NCBI RefSeq assembly: GCF_017301735.1
Contig: NZ_CP071090.1
Span: 10,344,001 to 10,408,000 of the forward strand
From: Pyxidicoccus parkwaysis
GTDB taxonomy: Bacteria > Myxococcota > Myxococcia > Myxococcales > Myxococcaceae
Length of the DNA: 64,000 nt
Reading direction: 5' to 3'
The position numbers and the translations under genes were made by a program. Below the pieces are notes generated by a model. It did not search any database and was not told the DNA's origin. It saw only the letters and a program-made list of their open reading frames with translations. This document shows, piece by piece, positions 1 to 8,923 of the stretch (positions are counted from its first letter, which is position 1; each line of letters opens with the position of its first letter).

Positions 1-429
1 GGGGTAGACGCCAGCCTCCAGCGTCAGCTTCCCGGTGGCGTAGTTGAGCGAGGCCTGCTGGAGGAGGCGCCAGACCTCGGGGCCCACGGCGATGCCTCGA
101 GGCTCGGCCATGTGCAGCACGTCCATGGCGGTGCCGAGGCCGAGCAGGACGCGGAAGCCGACGGGAGCCGGAGCCAGGCTCACGCCGAGCGAGGCGAGGT
201 TGATGGAGGCTTCGTTGTGGCGCTTCGCGGTGGTGCCGGTGCCGGGGATGAAGTTGGCGGAGTCGGCGGGGCGGTTGAAGTTGTAGGCGTAGTAGGTGTC
301 GACGCCGCCCTCGACCTTCAAGCGGGAGAGGAGACTGGGAGGCTCGGCCTCGGCGGGCTGCCCGGTCTCGGCAGGCTCGGCCTGGGAGAGCAGCGCGGAC
401 AGCAGGGTGGGAAGCGTGGAAGGGGACAT
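1..429 (-). CDS. putative outer-membrane beta-barrel porin (N-terminal part)
   Basis: The reading frame opens at an ATG at 427-429, has a GAGGGGG-type ribosome site just upstream, and stays open for 143 codons to the window edge, so the C-terminal part is missing. A short hydrophobic start (LPTLLSALLSQA) and an acidic, Pro-rich linker are followed by a segment beginning VEGGVDTYYAYNFNRP and then alternating polar/hydrophobic stretches. This pattern matches the start of the OmpL-like 'beta-barrel porin-2' group of outer-membrane proteins, which form passive channels. The family call is from memory of that N-terminal pattern; the barrel itself lies outside the window. A longer signal peptide starting further upstream cannot be excluded. 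Confidence 0.55.
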   Translation of the reverse strand, partial: MSPSTLPTLLSALLSQAEPAETGQPAEAEPPSLLSRLKVEGGVDTYYAYNFNRPADSANFIPGTGTTAKRHNEASINLASLGVSLAPAPVGFRVLLGLGTAMDVLHMAEPRGIAVGPEVWRLLQQASLNYATGKLTLEAGVYP

Positions 430-735
430 GGTGTGTCCCCCTCTAGAGCATCCGACGTACCACTCAGGACCGGGGGCAACCTGAGCGTTTCCCAGCGGTT
501 ACGCGCATAGGCCGCTGGGGCTGGTTGCAAGTTGCACGAAGTGGCTTGGGACGTCGTGCACGGTGAAGGATCGAGTCCGAGCGTCAGGTGGCTGACGGGC
601 CACTCACAGGGCCGTGCGTCAGGTGCCTCCAATGAGATGACGTTGTCGGCTCCACCACTTGAGAGCGGCATGCCAGGTCACGCCACGAGGGTCTGCCACG
701 CCAGGGCAAGCCCCGTTGAAGCAGGTCCGTGATTC
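430..735. other. divergent intergenic region
   Basis: About 300 bp separate the leftward porin gene from the rightward gene at 736, so promoters for both should lie here. I see a repeated GTTGCA hexamer near 523-535 but no convincing -35/-10 pair, terminator or RNA gene. Confidence 0.4.
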
Positions 736-1308
736 ATGCTGCTCACTTCCGAAGACCTGCTGACCGTTGCTCGGAACTACTGGCCGTCGACTCGGGACGC
801 CTACCTGGAGCAGGAGGCCAGTCCCGAGCTGAAGCGACTTCAGGCACTCTGGGAGCAGACGCTTCCCGGACTCGACCGGTGGTGGAGCTTCCTGTCGGAG
901 CTCGAAACAGCGCTCCCTGATTTCAAGCTGAGCGACGTCACCGCGACGCGAGATGCCTGCTTCCGCTGTGTGGCCTACCCGCGGAATACGTCTTCGTACT
1001 CACAATCCCGATGGGCCGCCGTGGGATGCCTCAGCATCCTCGCGCCGGTCTGCTTCGTATACGGAGTGCAGCTCGAATATCGAGGCACCGAGCGCATCAG
1101 CCAGAGGGCCAGCTTTGGTCCGCTCCCGCCAGAAACAGCCCATGTCGCGGACCTCATGGCCCAGAAGATGGAATCCAACTTCCGCGCCACGTCACTCCCA
1201 CGAGAGCTGACCCAGACGCGAGTCCCCCTCTTCGTGGAGTTCAAGGAGCCGCCGGAGACGATGCTTGTTCACGCCCTCTTCACGAGCAGTCCCGAGAGCA
1301 TTCCGTGA
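736..1308 (+). CDS. hypothetical protein, 190 aa
   Basis: Not recognised. The 190-residue product starts MLLTSEDLLTVARNYWPSTRD and is probably cytosolic: it has no signal peptide, and only one moderately hydrophobic stretch around residues 97-109. The first 60 residues are charged and helical, rich in Trp/Leu, followed by a mixed alpha/beta half. It converges on the unrelated gene ending at 1345, with a 36-bp gap. Size and composition resemble the immunity-type orphan proteins that are common in myxobacteria, but no partner toxin is next to it, so no function is assigned. The ATG at 736 has only a weak ribosome site (GAAGCAGG). Confidence 0.6.
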   Translation: MLLTSEDLLTVARNYWPSTRDAYLEQEASPELKRLQALWEQTLPGLDRWWSFLSELETALPDFKLSDVTATRDACFRCVAYPRNTSSYSQSRWAAVGCLSILAPVCFVYGVQLEYRGTERISQRASFGPLPPETAHVADLMAQKMESNFRATSLPRELTQTRVPLFVEFKEPPETMLVHALFTSSPESIP

Positions 1309-1344
1309 TGAGCAGCTGACTCAACACTGCCGCCCCCACGTGCC

Positions 1345-2568
1345 CTACGACCCGCTCACGTCGGCGGCTCCGAATGTGAACGGAATGAGCGCCGCGTACT
1401 CCTCCTCGTCGGTAAGCCAGGCGGGCGGAGGATTCGGGACGATGAACAACACCTCAGAAAAAGTGCCGCGCCCGACCGCAAGCGGTGCGCGCAGCGCCGG
1501 CACGTCGAACGGAGCGACCTCGAGCCGCGGCTCCACACCGGGCTCGGTCAGTAGCTCCTCCCAGGCCGCGACGTCATCCAAAGTCGCTGAGCGGTCTCCG
1601 CCGCGCAGCCGGATGTAGCGACGAAGGTCGACGCGCGCCGCGATGTCGCCGCGCTCAATCACGAGCAACTCCGCGCTGACACCGATGAGCTCGGAGAGGT
1701 CGTAGAACTCCTCCGCGAGGCGCGCCGAGAGCTCTTCGAGTCGCGTGCAGGCAAGACGCGCTTCGCCAATCGCAACGGCGTACCAACTGACATCGAGGTG
1801 GCGAATCCAGCCCTCATCCGCGCCGTAGAAGCGCATGACCTCCTCGATGCGCGGGCCAATCCTGTCGAGCACGTCGTGGCTCCAGGGCTCCCCGGCGAAG
1901 CGGGAACACGCGGCGCGATACGACGCGAGGATTTGATACTCGTCGTGTTGCTCGCCAGGGCCATCGAACACGGGCGGTGTCGCCCATTCGATGCCGTGCT
2001 GTTGCATCCAGGCGCTGACGGCCGCGACCTGGAGCAACCCCTTGCGCAGCTGGGATTGCACGTCGCGGATGGGCGACTCCGCGAGGTCGCCGTACCACCA
2101 ACGCCCCAGTGCCGTCGGCAACACGCGCTCGAGCAGGGCGTTCGTCGACTCCTGGGTCTCCGTGAGCTCCGCGCAGATGGCATCGAAGAAGGCGGCGTCC
2201 ATGAGCGTGTGCACGACACGCCGCCCCGAGAACACGACGGTGCCGTGTCCCGTCGCGGCGCGCTCGATGGTCGCCAGCATCCGGTCGCGCCCCTCTCTGT
2301 CGGAGCGCCGCCATGAAAACGTGGCCTCGACGTCGAGCTTGATGCGCTGCTCCCCGACGGCGTCCTCGAAGGAGCGCGTGGCCTGGTCGTCGATGTAGCT
2401 TCTCTCGCGGAAGTCGCTGTCGATGCTGCCATACCCGTTGTAGCGGCCGCGCATCGGCAGCGACGCCGGTTGCCAGCCTTCCGCTTCACGTTGAAGCACG
2501 ATGGCGACGCACTCCGCGCCGCGCAGGGAGATGCCGCTCAACAGACAGCGGTAGTCGTACGCGCCCAT
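1345..2568 (-). CDS. hypothetical protein, 407 aa
   Basis: Not recognised as a named family. The N-terminus (MGAYDYRCLLSGISLRG, then PMRGRYNGYGSID around residues 38-50) looks like a conserved recognition segment of a myxobacterial orphan family. The rest is acidic and mostly helical, with no membrane segment, export signal or obvious catalytic motif. It lies 60 bp downstream of the lipoprotein gene on the same strand and could be co-transcribed with it. Codon use is like that of its neighbours. Confidence 0.6.
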   Translation of the reverse strand: MGAYDYRCLLSGISLRGAECVAIVLQREAEGWQPASLPMRGRYNGYGSIDSDFRERSYIDDQATRSFEDAVGEQRIKLDVEATFSWRRSDREGRDRMLATIERAATGHGTVVFSGRRVVHTLMDAAFFDAICAELTETQESTNALLERVLPTALGRWWYGDLAESPIRDVQSQLRKGLLQVAAVSAWMQQHGIEWATPPVFDGPGEQHDEYQILASYRAACSRFAGEPWSHDVLDRIGPRIEEVMRFYGADEGWIRHLDVSWYAVAIGEARLACTRLEELSARLAEEFYDLSELIGVSAELLVIERGDIAARVDLRRYIRLRGGDRSATLDDVAAWEELLTEPGVEPRLEVAPFDVPALRAPLAVGRGTFSEVLFIVPNPPPAWLTDEEEYAALIPFTFGAADVSGS

Positions 2569-2628
2569 GGGCCGGCGAAGCTACAGCCAGGCCCACGTCA
2601 CTGCGAGCAGAGCCGAAAGGTGCCCCGC

Positions 2629-5235
2629 TCACTCCACCGTCTGCGACTGCGACGCGCTCACGCCATCTCCCGTCACCGACACGGTGACAGTGCCCGTCTG
2701 CGTAGCGAGGAAGAAGAACCGCGCTTCCTGCTGCGGCGCCTCCAGCTTCAATTCCGCGCCCGCGCCCGACGCCGGCAGCGCCTGCGTGCACGCGGCATCC
2801 GCGTAGAACGTCACGCCCGCCGCCTCCGCCACCAACGTCGGTGTCGTCAGCGCGGAGAGGTTGCCCACCGCGTCCTGGCTCTGCACCACCAACTCCCCCG
2901 AGCACGCTCCCGCCGCCACGTGCTGCTCCTCCGTCAGGAACACCACTCGCGCCGCAGCCCCCGCCACCACGTCCACGTCGAACGTGACTCCCGGTGACGT
3001 CGCCCGGTCATACCCCGCGCCGCTGATGTGGTTCCGGCTGATGACGTTCCCACCGCCGTAGTCCGAGATGCCCGCCTGATACGGATACCCGTTCGTCAGC
3101 GCCGCGCTGCTCAGCGTGTTGTCCACCACCTGGATGCGCGTGGACTCCGGCAGCGGTCCACCATCCGCCGCCGCCTGCGCCAGGTTGATGCCCACGTCGT
3201 TGTCTGCCAGCGTGTTGTTACGGATGACCACGTCCCGGCTCAGCGGCACGTCGTTGCCGTAGTACGGCCCACCCGCAACCAGGATGCCCGAGGCCACGTA
3301 CCCCGGCCCCGTGTACGAATGGCCCGTCACCGTGTTCCCCGTCACCCGCCCCGTCGCCCCCGAGCTCACCTGGATGCCGTTGCGCGCAATCACAGACAGC
3401 GGCCCGCCTCCCTCCACCGTGTTGCCCTCCACCCTCACGTCCAAGCGCCCAGACGCGACGATGCCCGCCTTCTGGTAGCCCGCCACCCTGTTGCGCAGCA
3501 CGTCCACGTGCAGCACCGAGGCCGCGCCCGGCGCGTTGCGCACCTCGATGGCCGTACCCTCCTGACACCCGCCGTTGCCGCCCGCCTGGAACAGGTCCCG
3601 CACCTCGCTGTCGACCACCGACCCGCTCGCGCCCATCAGTCGGATGCCGGCCAGCGCATCTTCTCCGCCGTCACACTTCCCCGCTCCCGTCAGCGAGCGC
3701 CCTTCCACCTTCAACGCGCGCACGTCCGCCTCCGCGCCCCGGTTGCGCAGCACCGCGCCCAGGAAACGGCCGCCCTCCGGGTCCACCGCCGTGAGCACGT
3801 GCCCCGCTCCGTCGAACGTGTACCCGTCCGGGATGAACACCGTGCTCTCCGTCGTGCAGTCCGCCTGCATCGTCACCTTCGCGTCCTCCAGCGTCACGGA
3901 GCACGGCGGATGCTGCCCGCACCGCCCACCGTTCCACGCCACCGTGAAGGTGTGCGAGTCGCTCAGCCCCGACCGGTTGGTGACGGTGAGCTGCACCGTG
4001 GGCACCACGTCCGCCGGCAGGCAGGACAGCGCCGTCCAGTCCACCTCGCCCGTGCCGCCCGTCTTCGCCGGAGGCCCCAGGAGCCCCGTGCTCGCCGTCC
4101 ACGTGAAGGTGAGCGGCTCGTGCTGCGGGTCCTCCGCCGTGGCCACCAGGCGCACCAGGTCGCCCGCCGTGGTGCCCTCCGAGGACTGCGACGTGGACAC
4201 GATGACCGGCGGCAGCTTGCGCACCACGCACAAGTCCACCGAGCCCTCTCGCGCGCCGCCGAATCCGTCGCTCACCGAGAGCGTCAGCTTGCAGTTGTTG
4301 CACGCCCCCGCTGGCAGCGCCGTGGGCGTGAAGCTCGCCTGCGCCGCCGTGGCGTCGTCGAAGGTCCCCTCGCACGAGGCCTGCCACTGGAGGCGCAACA
4401 CATCCCCGTCCTCGTCCACGCTCACCGCACGGAGCGACACCGGGGTGCCCTCGCTCACCTCCTCCGAGGGCTGCGCCGTCAGCTCCGACAACGCGGGCCA
4501 GCGGTTCAGCACGGCCTGCCCGTCCACTGGCCCCGCACCGGTCCGGTTCACGCCCACCACGAAGTCCAGCGTCGCCGCCGCGCCATGCGAGTCCGTCACC
4601 TGGAGCGTCAGCGTCACGGCGCCGATTTCCGTCGGCGCCGTCCACACCGGCGTCGGAGTCGTGTCACCGGAGAACGTGCCGCCCGTGGCCCGCCATGCGT
4701 ACGACACGGTGTCGCCCGTGTTCGCGTCGCCCGCGACGGCTCGCAGCGACAACGCCGCACCCGGCCTCGGGTCCGCGGTGGAGCCCACCACCGCGTCGAT
4801 GAAGGGCGCCACGTTGCCCGGGGGCTCGCCCTGCGACTGGGCCCTCGGCACCAGGACGATGAGCCCCGAGCGGTGCTTCGCGAACGAGACCTCGCTCACC
4901 TGCGCCAGCGCCACGGCCGTGCCCTGCGCGTCGAACGCCTCCGCCTCCACCGTGGCCCCCGCGCCCGAGTGCACCCGGCGCACCAGCCCCTGCCAGCTCG
5001 CGCCGGTGCCGGACAGCTCCTGTTGAACCGGCGCTCCACCAGCGGGCGTCACCGTGGCCACCACGCGCGACACCGAGGCCAGCGGCAGCGAGCGCGGCAG
5101 CGCCACCAGCACCCGCGCCGACGCGGAGGGCTCCAGGTTGATGGGCGTCTGGTCGTCCTGGTGACAGCCCGCCACCGTCACCAACACCCATGCGCTCACC
5201 AGCAGGCTCAGACGTGTCGTGTGCGCTCGATGCAT
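2629..5235 (-). CDS. exported lipoprotein with Ig/PKD-like domains and a parallel beta-helix
   Basis: The chosen ATG at 5235 puts a lipoprotein signal at the N-terminus: basic MHRAHTTR, a hydrophobic core, then lipobox LVTVAGC, which predicts lipid anchoring at Cys24. The frame is open further upstream, but that extension would bury the signal. The 868-residue product has roughly four Ig/PKD-like sandwich domains up to about residue 450 (recurring 'D.DGD..TYSW.A' motifs), with a Cys pair in one of them (CNNC). A stretch of short parallel-beta-helix rungs follows (VVDSEVRDL, VRVEGNTVEGGG, VVIRNNTLADNDVGI), about residues 470-720, then a C-terminal beta domain. This resembles NosD/pectate-lyase-like surface proteins. 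The substrate is unknown; binding or cleaving polysaccharide is an inference from the fold. Confidence 0.75.
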   Translation of the reverse strand: MHRAHTTRLSLLVSAWVLVTVAGCHQDDQTPINLEPSASARVLVALPRSLPLASVSRVVATVTPAGGAPVQQELSGTGASWQGLVRRVHSGAGATVEAEAFDAQGTAVALAQVSEVSFAKHRSGLIVLVPRAQSQGEPPGNVAPFIDAVVGSTADPRPGAALSLRAVAGDANTGDTVSYAWRATGGTFSGDTTPTPVWTAPTEIGAVTLTLQVTDSHGAAATLDFVVGVNRTGAGPVDGQAVLNRWPALSELTAQPSEEVSEGTPVSLRAVSVDEDGDVLRLQWQASCEGTFDDATAAQASFTPTALPAGACNNCKLTLSVSDGFGGAREGSVDLCVVRKLPPVIVSTSQSSEGTTAGDLVRLVATAEDPQHEPLTFTWTASTGLLGPPAKTGGTGEVDWTALSCLPADVVPTVQLTVTNRSGLSDSHTFTVAWNGGRCGQHPPCSVTLEDAKVTMQADCTTESTVFIPDGYTFDGAGHVLTAVDPEGGRFLGAVLRNRGAEADVRALKVEGRSLTGAGKCDGGEDALAGIRLMGASGSVVDSEVRDLFQAGGNGGCQEGTAIEVRNAPGAASVLHVDVLRNRVAGYQKAGIVASGRLDVRVEGNTVEGGGPLSVIARNGIQVSSGATGRVTGNTVTGHSYTGPGYVASGILVAGGPYYGNDVPLSRDVVIRNNTLADNDVGINLAQAAADGGPLPESTRIQVVDNTLSSAALTNGYPYQAGISDYGGGNVISRNHISGAGYDRATSPGVTFDVDVVAGAAARVVFLTEEQHVAAGACSGELVVQSQDAVGNLSALTTPTLVAEAAGVTFYADAACTQALPASGAGAELKLEAPQQEARFFFLATQTGTVTVSVTGDGVSASQSQTVE

Positions 5236-5451
5236 GTCCCTGTCCTCTGTGCGGAGACCCGCAAGGATACCGGCAAGCTCCAGGTGTCCCAAGGAACCGC
5301 CCACCCTGCGAACGTGCCAGCTTGCTCCCCGGCGTGACACCCTCTGGGACGGGGCGTGCGTCGAGTGCACGACGTGCCCGCCCCCCACGCGTCCGCTACC
5401 GGTCGATGCGCTTCCGCCAGAACTTTCCGTGACGGCTCACGAGAGGCGGCG

Positions 5452-6129
5452 GTGCTCTCCTGGGTCGCCGTGCGAGACGTGGAACATCACCGGCCCCAGC
5501 CGTGGCCCATCCGCTTGAGCCATTGGCTCAACGTGCCGCTGCTCGTCATCATGGCCGCCAGCGGCCTGCAGATTTTCGCCGCGTATCCCATGCAGGGCCC
5601 GCAGGGGCAGCCGTATGGCTGGTATCCCTTCCAGGGCACGACACCTCCCGCATGGAGCCGGCTCGGAGACTGGCTCGCGGGTGCCCGCCACTGGCACTTC
5701 GCCTTCGGCTGGTTCCTCGTGCTCAACGGCGTGGCGTACGTGCTCTATCTCGCGCTCAGCGGAGAGTGGCGCCGCCGGCTGTTCCTGCCACGCCGTGACA
5801 CCCGCAACGCGCTGGCGACGCTCGCCTTCTACGTGCGCCTGCGCAAGCACGCTCCCGAGCAGGGGCTCTACAACGGACTCCAGCGACTGGCGTACACGGG
5901 CACGCTGGTGCTGGGCGCGCTCGCCATCCTCACCGGCCTGGTGCTCTACAAGCCCGTGCAGTTCGGCGCGCTCACGCGCCTCTTCGGCGGCTACGACCCG
6001 GCGCGCGCCATCCACCTCCTCGTGCTCGTGGTATTCGCCTGCTTCACGGTGGGGCACATCGTCCTCGTGCTGCTCCACCCTCGCACGCTCGGAGAGATGG
6101 TAACGGGAGGGAGGAAACCGGATGCGTAG
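5452..6129 (+). CDS. cytochrome b561-type membrane subunit
   Basis: The 225-residue protein has four or five predicted membrane helices and histidines placed for two b hemes: His24 (RLSHWLN), His80/His82 (ARHWHFAFGW), His188 (AIHLLVL) and His202 (VGHIVLV). This is the pattern of the cytochrome b561/Ni-Fe-hydrogenase b-subunit family, which passes electrons between the quinone pool and an exported enzyme. The GTG at 5452 is preferred because GAGAGGCGG lies just before it; the frame is open upstream to 5356. Its last 8 bp overlap the molybdoenzyme gene, so this is probably the quinone-linked electron partner of that enzyme. Confidence 0.8.
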   Translation: MLSWVAVRDVEHHRPQPWPIRLSHWLNVPLLVIMAASGLQIFAAYPMQGPQGQPYGWYPFQGTTPPAWSRLGDWLAGARHWHFAFGWFLVLNGVAYVLYLALSGEWRRRLFLPRRDTRNALATLAFYVRLRKHAPEQGLYNGLQRLAYTGTLVLGALAILTGLVLYKPVQFGALTRLFGGYDPARAIHLLVLVVFACFTVGHIVLVLLHPRTLGEMVTGGRKPDA

Positions 6130-6814
6130 GCTCATCACCCGGCGCACCGCGCTGCTCGGCGCCGCGGCGCTCACCACCAGCGCTTGCGACAGCAGTCGCC
6201 CGCGTACCGGCTTCCTCGGCTCCATGGAGCGCTTCAACGCGCGCGTCCAGTCCGCCCTCTTCGACGCGGAGCAGCTCGCGCCGGAGCTACCGCCCTCGGA
6301 GAACACACCGCCCGGCGCCTTCCCGCGGTACTTCGTCTCGGACTTCATGCCTCTCGCTCCGGCCGGCTGGGCCCTCCAGGTGGGCGGCCTCGTGCAGCGT
6401 CCGGGCGTGCTGTCGCTCGATGACCTCCAGCGCCTGCCCCGCACCGAGTACCGCATCCGCCACCACTGCGTGGAGGGCTGGAGCGCCGTCGCCTCATGGC
6501 ACGGCGTGAAGCTGAGAGACCTCGCCGAGCACGTGGGCGCGGACCCTCGCGCGGGCTTCGTGGAGTTCCGCTCGTTCGACTCGGACTACTACTCGTCGTG
6601 GGACAGGCCGAGCGCGTTCCATCCGCAGACGATTCTGGCCTACGGGATGAACGGGCAGCCGCTGCCGCCGGAGCACGGCGCGCCGCTGCGGCTCTACGCG
6701 GCGGTGAAGCTCGGCTACAAGATGGTGAAGTACCTCACCCAGGTCAGCTTCCTCCCAGAGCCCACCGGCGGCTACTGGGAGGACCGCGGCTACGAGTGGT
6801 ACGCGGGCGTCTGA
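6122..6814 (+). CDS. Tat-exported molybdopterin-dependent oxidoreductase (sulfite-oxidase fold)
   Basis: This 230-residue protein belongs to the sulfite oxidase/YedY-MsrP-like molybdopterin family. The signal has twin arginines (TRRTALLG) and ends in SAC at Cys22, so a Tat-exported lipoprotein is likely. Cys116 in HHCVEGWSAVASWHG is the expected molybdenum ligand, and the cofactor-binding core continues through LAYGMNGQPLPPEHGAPLRLY. The translational overlap with the b561 gene implies a two-subunit periplasmic reductase or dehydrogenase in which heme b exchanges electrons with the quinone pool. MsrP repairs methionine sulfoxide, but this protein is shorter and its partner is not a standard MsrQ, so the substrate is left open. 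Confidence 0.8.
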   Translation: MRRLITRRTALLGAAALTTSACDSSRPRTGFLGSMERFNARVQSALFDAEQLAPELPPSENTPPGAFPRYFVSDFMPLAPAGWALQVGGLVQRPGVLSLDDLQRLPRTEYRIRHHCVEGWSAVASWHGVKLRDLAEHVGADPRAGFVEFRSFDSDYYSSWDRPSAFHPQTILAYGMNGQPLPPEHGAPLRLYAAVKLGYKMVKYLTQVSFLPEPTGGYWEDRGYEWYAGV

Positions 6815-6970
6815 CGGCCGCGCCGCGTGATGGCGGCCCTGCCTCCGACCCGCGCGGTTCGAGGTCCCTACCAGGCCGGGAGGTGTGGGGCATGGCCCGT
6901 CGACGTGGCCATGGCTCCCCGGACTCGCCCCATACGGACAGCCCGGCAAGGGCTCCCCAGGCCGGCAGGC

Positions 6971-7118
6971 CCGCGTTCGAACCCGTCCAGACCATCGCGT
7001 TCGAACGCAATCTACTCATCTACAGCTAGCGCGCGCTCTGTAGACATCGGGCGATTGACGTCAATTCAAGGGGTTGCGATGGATTATTGGGGCGCTATCT
7101 ACTCATATATCTACTCAT
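6971..7118 (+). promoter_or_regulatory. repeat-rich control region of the HipA-like gene
   Basis: Several symmetric elements lie before the kinase gene. CGCGTTCGAAC occurs twice (6972-6982, 6996-7006). ATCTACTCAT occurs three times (7010-7019, 7097-7106, 7109-7118), the last overlapping the ATG. CTACAG/CTGTAG arms flank 7020-7043, and ATTGACGTCAAT at 7054-7065 is a perfect 12-bp palindrome. Direct repeats plus palindromes overlapping a start codon are typical of autoregulated toxin genes. The binding protein is not shown by the sequence; the N-terminal helix-turn-helix of the downstream product is the obvious candidate. Confidence 0.55.
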
Positions 7119-8451
7119 GAGCGCCCCTCCCATCGCCGAGCTCCTGGAGGTCATCCAGCGCCTGCAGCCCGTGCGGGTGGAGACGCTCCAGGAGCACCTG
7201 GACGTCTCCCAGCAGACCCTCTCCCGCTGGCTCAGGGCCGCGGGGGATGCGATCTGCCGGATGGGCCGGACCCGGGGCGCACAGTACGCCCGCACGCGCA
7301 CGGTGCCCGGGCTCGGCACCCGGGTGCCTGTGCACAGGGTGGATGAGGAAGGTCAGATTCTCCTGCTGGGCACCCTCCACTTCCTGTCGGATGGAGGTTC
7401 CTGGCTGGAGCCCGTGAGGGGCCCCGGACAGCGCTTCGAGGGACGTCCGCCGTTCGCGGAGGAGATGCGGCCCCAGGGCTACATGGGCCGGGGATTCCTC
7501 CAACGGAACGAGGACCTCACGCTGCCATCACGCATGGAGAACTGGAGTGACGACCAGGTGTTCCTCGCGCTGAGCCGGCGCGGAGAGGACTGCACGGGGA
7601 ACCTCATCCTCGGCGAGGAGTCCCTGAGCCGCTACCTGGCCATGCAGTTCCCCCTGGTGGAGCGCACCCGCTATCCCGAGCGTGCCCGTGGCTATCTCGC
7701 GGAGGGCGCGGGCTCCTCGGCGGGAGGCGAGCAACCGAAGTTCGCCGCCTATACGGGAGACCGGCACATCCTCGTGAAGTTCGCCGATGCGAGCGCGGGC
7801 AGCGCGGGGCAGCGCTGGCGCGACCTGCTCGCGTGCGAGCACCTCGCGCTGAAGCATGTTCGCAGCGCGGGGTTCGAGGCCGCCGAGGCCGAGTGGTTCG
7901 ACCTGGGCGACTACCGCTTCCTGGAGGTCACCCGGTTCGACCGGCTCGGCCGCGCTGGACGGCGCTCCCTGCTGTCGCTGCGCGCCATCGACAACGAGTA
8001 CGTCGGCCTGGGAACGAGCTGGACCCAGGTCGCCCTGCGCCTGCGTGAGCAGCGGCGTCTCTCCAGGGACGATGTCCGGCGCATCATCTGGCTCGATACC
8101 TTCGGCCAGCTCATCGGGAACATCGACCGGCACCTGGGCAATGTCTCCTGCTTCGAGGAGTCCCCGGGACGGTTCCGGCTCGCGCCCATCTACGACATGC
8201 TGCCCATGGTCTTCGCTCCCGATGGCGCACACCTCGTCGAGCGAACCTTCAACCCCGCCACGCCGGATGCGAACAACCTGGACGTCTGGGGCGACGCCGC
8301 CCGCCACGCCCTGGCGTACTGGGACACGCTCGTCGGCTGCGCGGATTTGAGCGAGGACTTCCGTCGGCGCTGTGCCACCTGCAGAGAGGCCGTCGCTGCC
8401 CTCATCCAGCGACTGCCCAGGATGGGAGCCACCAACCGCACAGGCGGCTGA
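7117..8451 (+). CDS. yjjJ: HipA-family kinase with N-terminal DNA-binding domain (YjjJ type)
   Basis: The 444-residue protein begins with a winged-helix domain (residues 5-45, LQEHLDVSQQTLSRWL) and continues as a HipA-like Ser/Thr kinase. Visible kinase parts are the Gly-rich phosphate loop GSSAGGEQPKF (199-209), the catalytic loop IGNIDRHLGN (333-342, Asp337) and the metal-site PIYDMLP (358-363, Asp360). This layout is that of YjjJ, a stand-alone HipA relative in which the antitoxin-type DNA-binding part is fused to the kinase, so no separate HipB gene is expected or found. HipA kinases phosphorylate tRNA synthetases; the target here is unknown. The ATG at 7117 is chosen because it begins the conserved domain; an in-frame start at 7087 would lie inside the operator region. 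A separate transcript with self-control is likely. Confidence 0.85.
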   Translation: MSAPPIAELLEVIQRLQPVRVETLQEHLDVSQQTLSRWLRAAGDAICRMGRTRGAQYARTRTVPGLGTRVPVHRVDEEGQILLLGTLHFLSDGGSWLEPVRGPGQRFEGRPPFAEEMRPQGYMGRGFLQRNEDLTLPSRMENWSDDQVFLALSRRGEDCTGNLILGEESLSRYLAMQFPLVERTRYPERARGYLAEGAGSSAGGEQPKFAAYTGDRHILVKFADASAGSAGQRWRDLLACEHLALKHVRSAGFEAAEAEWFDLGDYRFLEVTRFDRLGRAGRRSLLSLRAIDNEYVGLGTSWTQVALRLREQRRLSRDDVRRIIWLDTFGQLIGNIDRHLGNVSCFEESPGRFRLAPIYDMLPMVFAPDGAHLVERTFNPATPDANNLDVWGDAARHALAYWDTLVGCADLSEDFRRRCATCREAVAALIQRLPRMGATNRTGG

Positions 8452-8466
8452 TGACCCAAAGCCCGC

Positions 8467-8901
8467 TCACGCCTTGCTGCCGGCGAAGCCTCCGCCGAAG
8501 GGCGAGAAGCCCCGCTTGCGCAGCGCCTCGCGCTCGGCCTGGAGCGCGGCCAGCGCTTCGTCGCGCGAGGTGTAGTGATTCACCGCCGCGCCGTTGATGG
8601 CCCCGCTGGTGAGCACGAACATGCGCGTCATCTCATCCCCGCCGAAGCGGTACGAGCGGTGCGTGTAGCGCTCGAGCACCTCGCGCCGCTCCTTCCCGAA
8701 GACGCGCCCGGCGGTGAACTTCACCACCAGCCCGTCCAGGTTGATGAGCAGGTCCACCTTTCCCGAGTACTTCGAGAGGTGCTCCTCCACTTCACGCCGC
8801 CAGCGGAGGACGTCCGCCTCGTTCGTCAGGATGCAGTCGGTGAAGTGGGCGGTGACGACGTCGTGCTGCGCGTCGTACTCGAAGTTCATGCTCCAGGCCA
8901 T
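8467..8901 (-). CDS. SpoIIAA/STAS-like protein
   Basis: This 144-residue protein starts MAWSMNFEYDAQHDVVTAHF and contains a central VDLLINLDGLVV strand with following helices, the pattern of small SpoIIAA-like (STAS/SEC14-type) proteins. It has no signal peptide or membrane segment. It starts 22 bp after the alpha/beta hydrolase gene on the same strand, so the two probably form an operon. An upstream in-frame ATG (8946) would overlap the hydrolase gene and is less likely. Its role is unknown; family members are small binding or regulatory modules rather than enzymes. Confidence 0.55.
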   Translation of the reverse strand: MAWSMNFEYDAQHDVVTAHFTDCILTNEADVLRWRREVEEHLSKYSGKVDLLINLDGLVVKFTAGRVFGKERREVLERYTHRSYRFGGDEMTRMFVLTSGAINGAAVNHYTSRDEALAALQAEREALRKRGFSPFGGGFAGSKA

Positions 8902-8923
8902 CGAACGGACCTCCTGCGAGGCG

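Noticed and set aside
3028..5337. A 769-codon plus-strand open frame
   Set aside because: Antisense shadow of the beta-helix lipoprotein gene; the minus-strand frame has a signal peptide and recognisable repeats.
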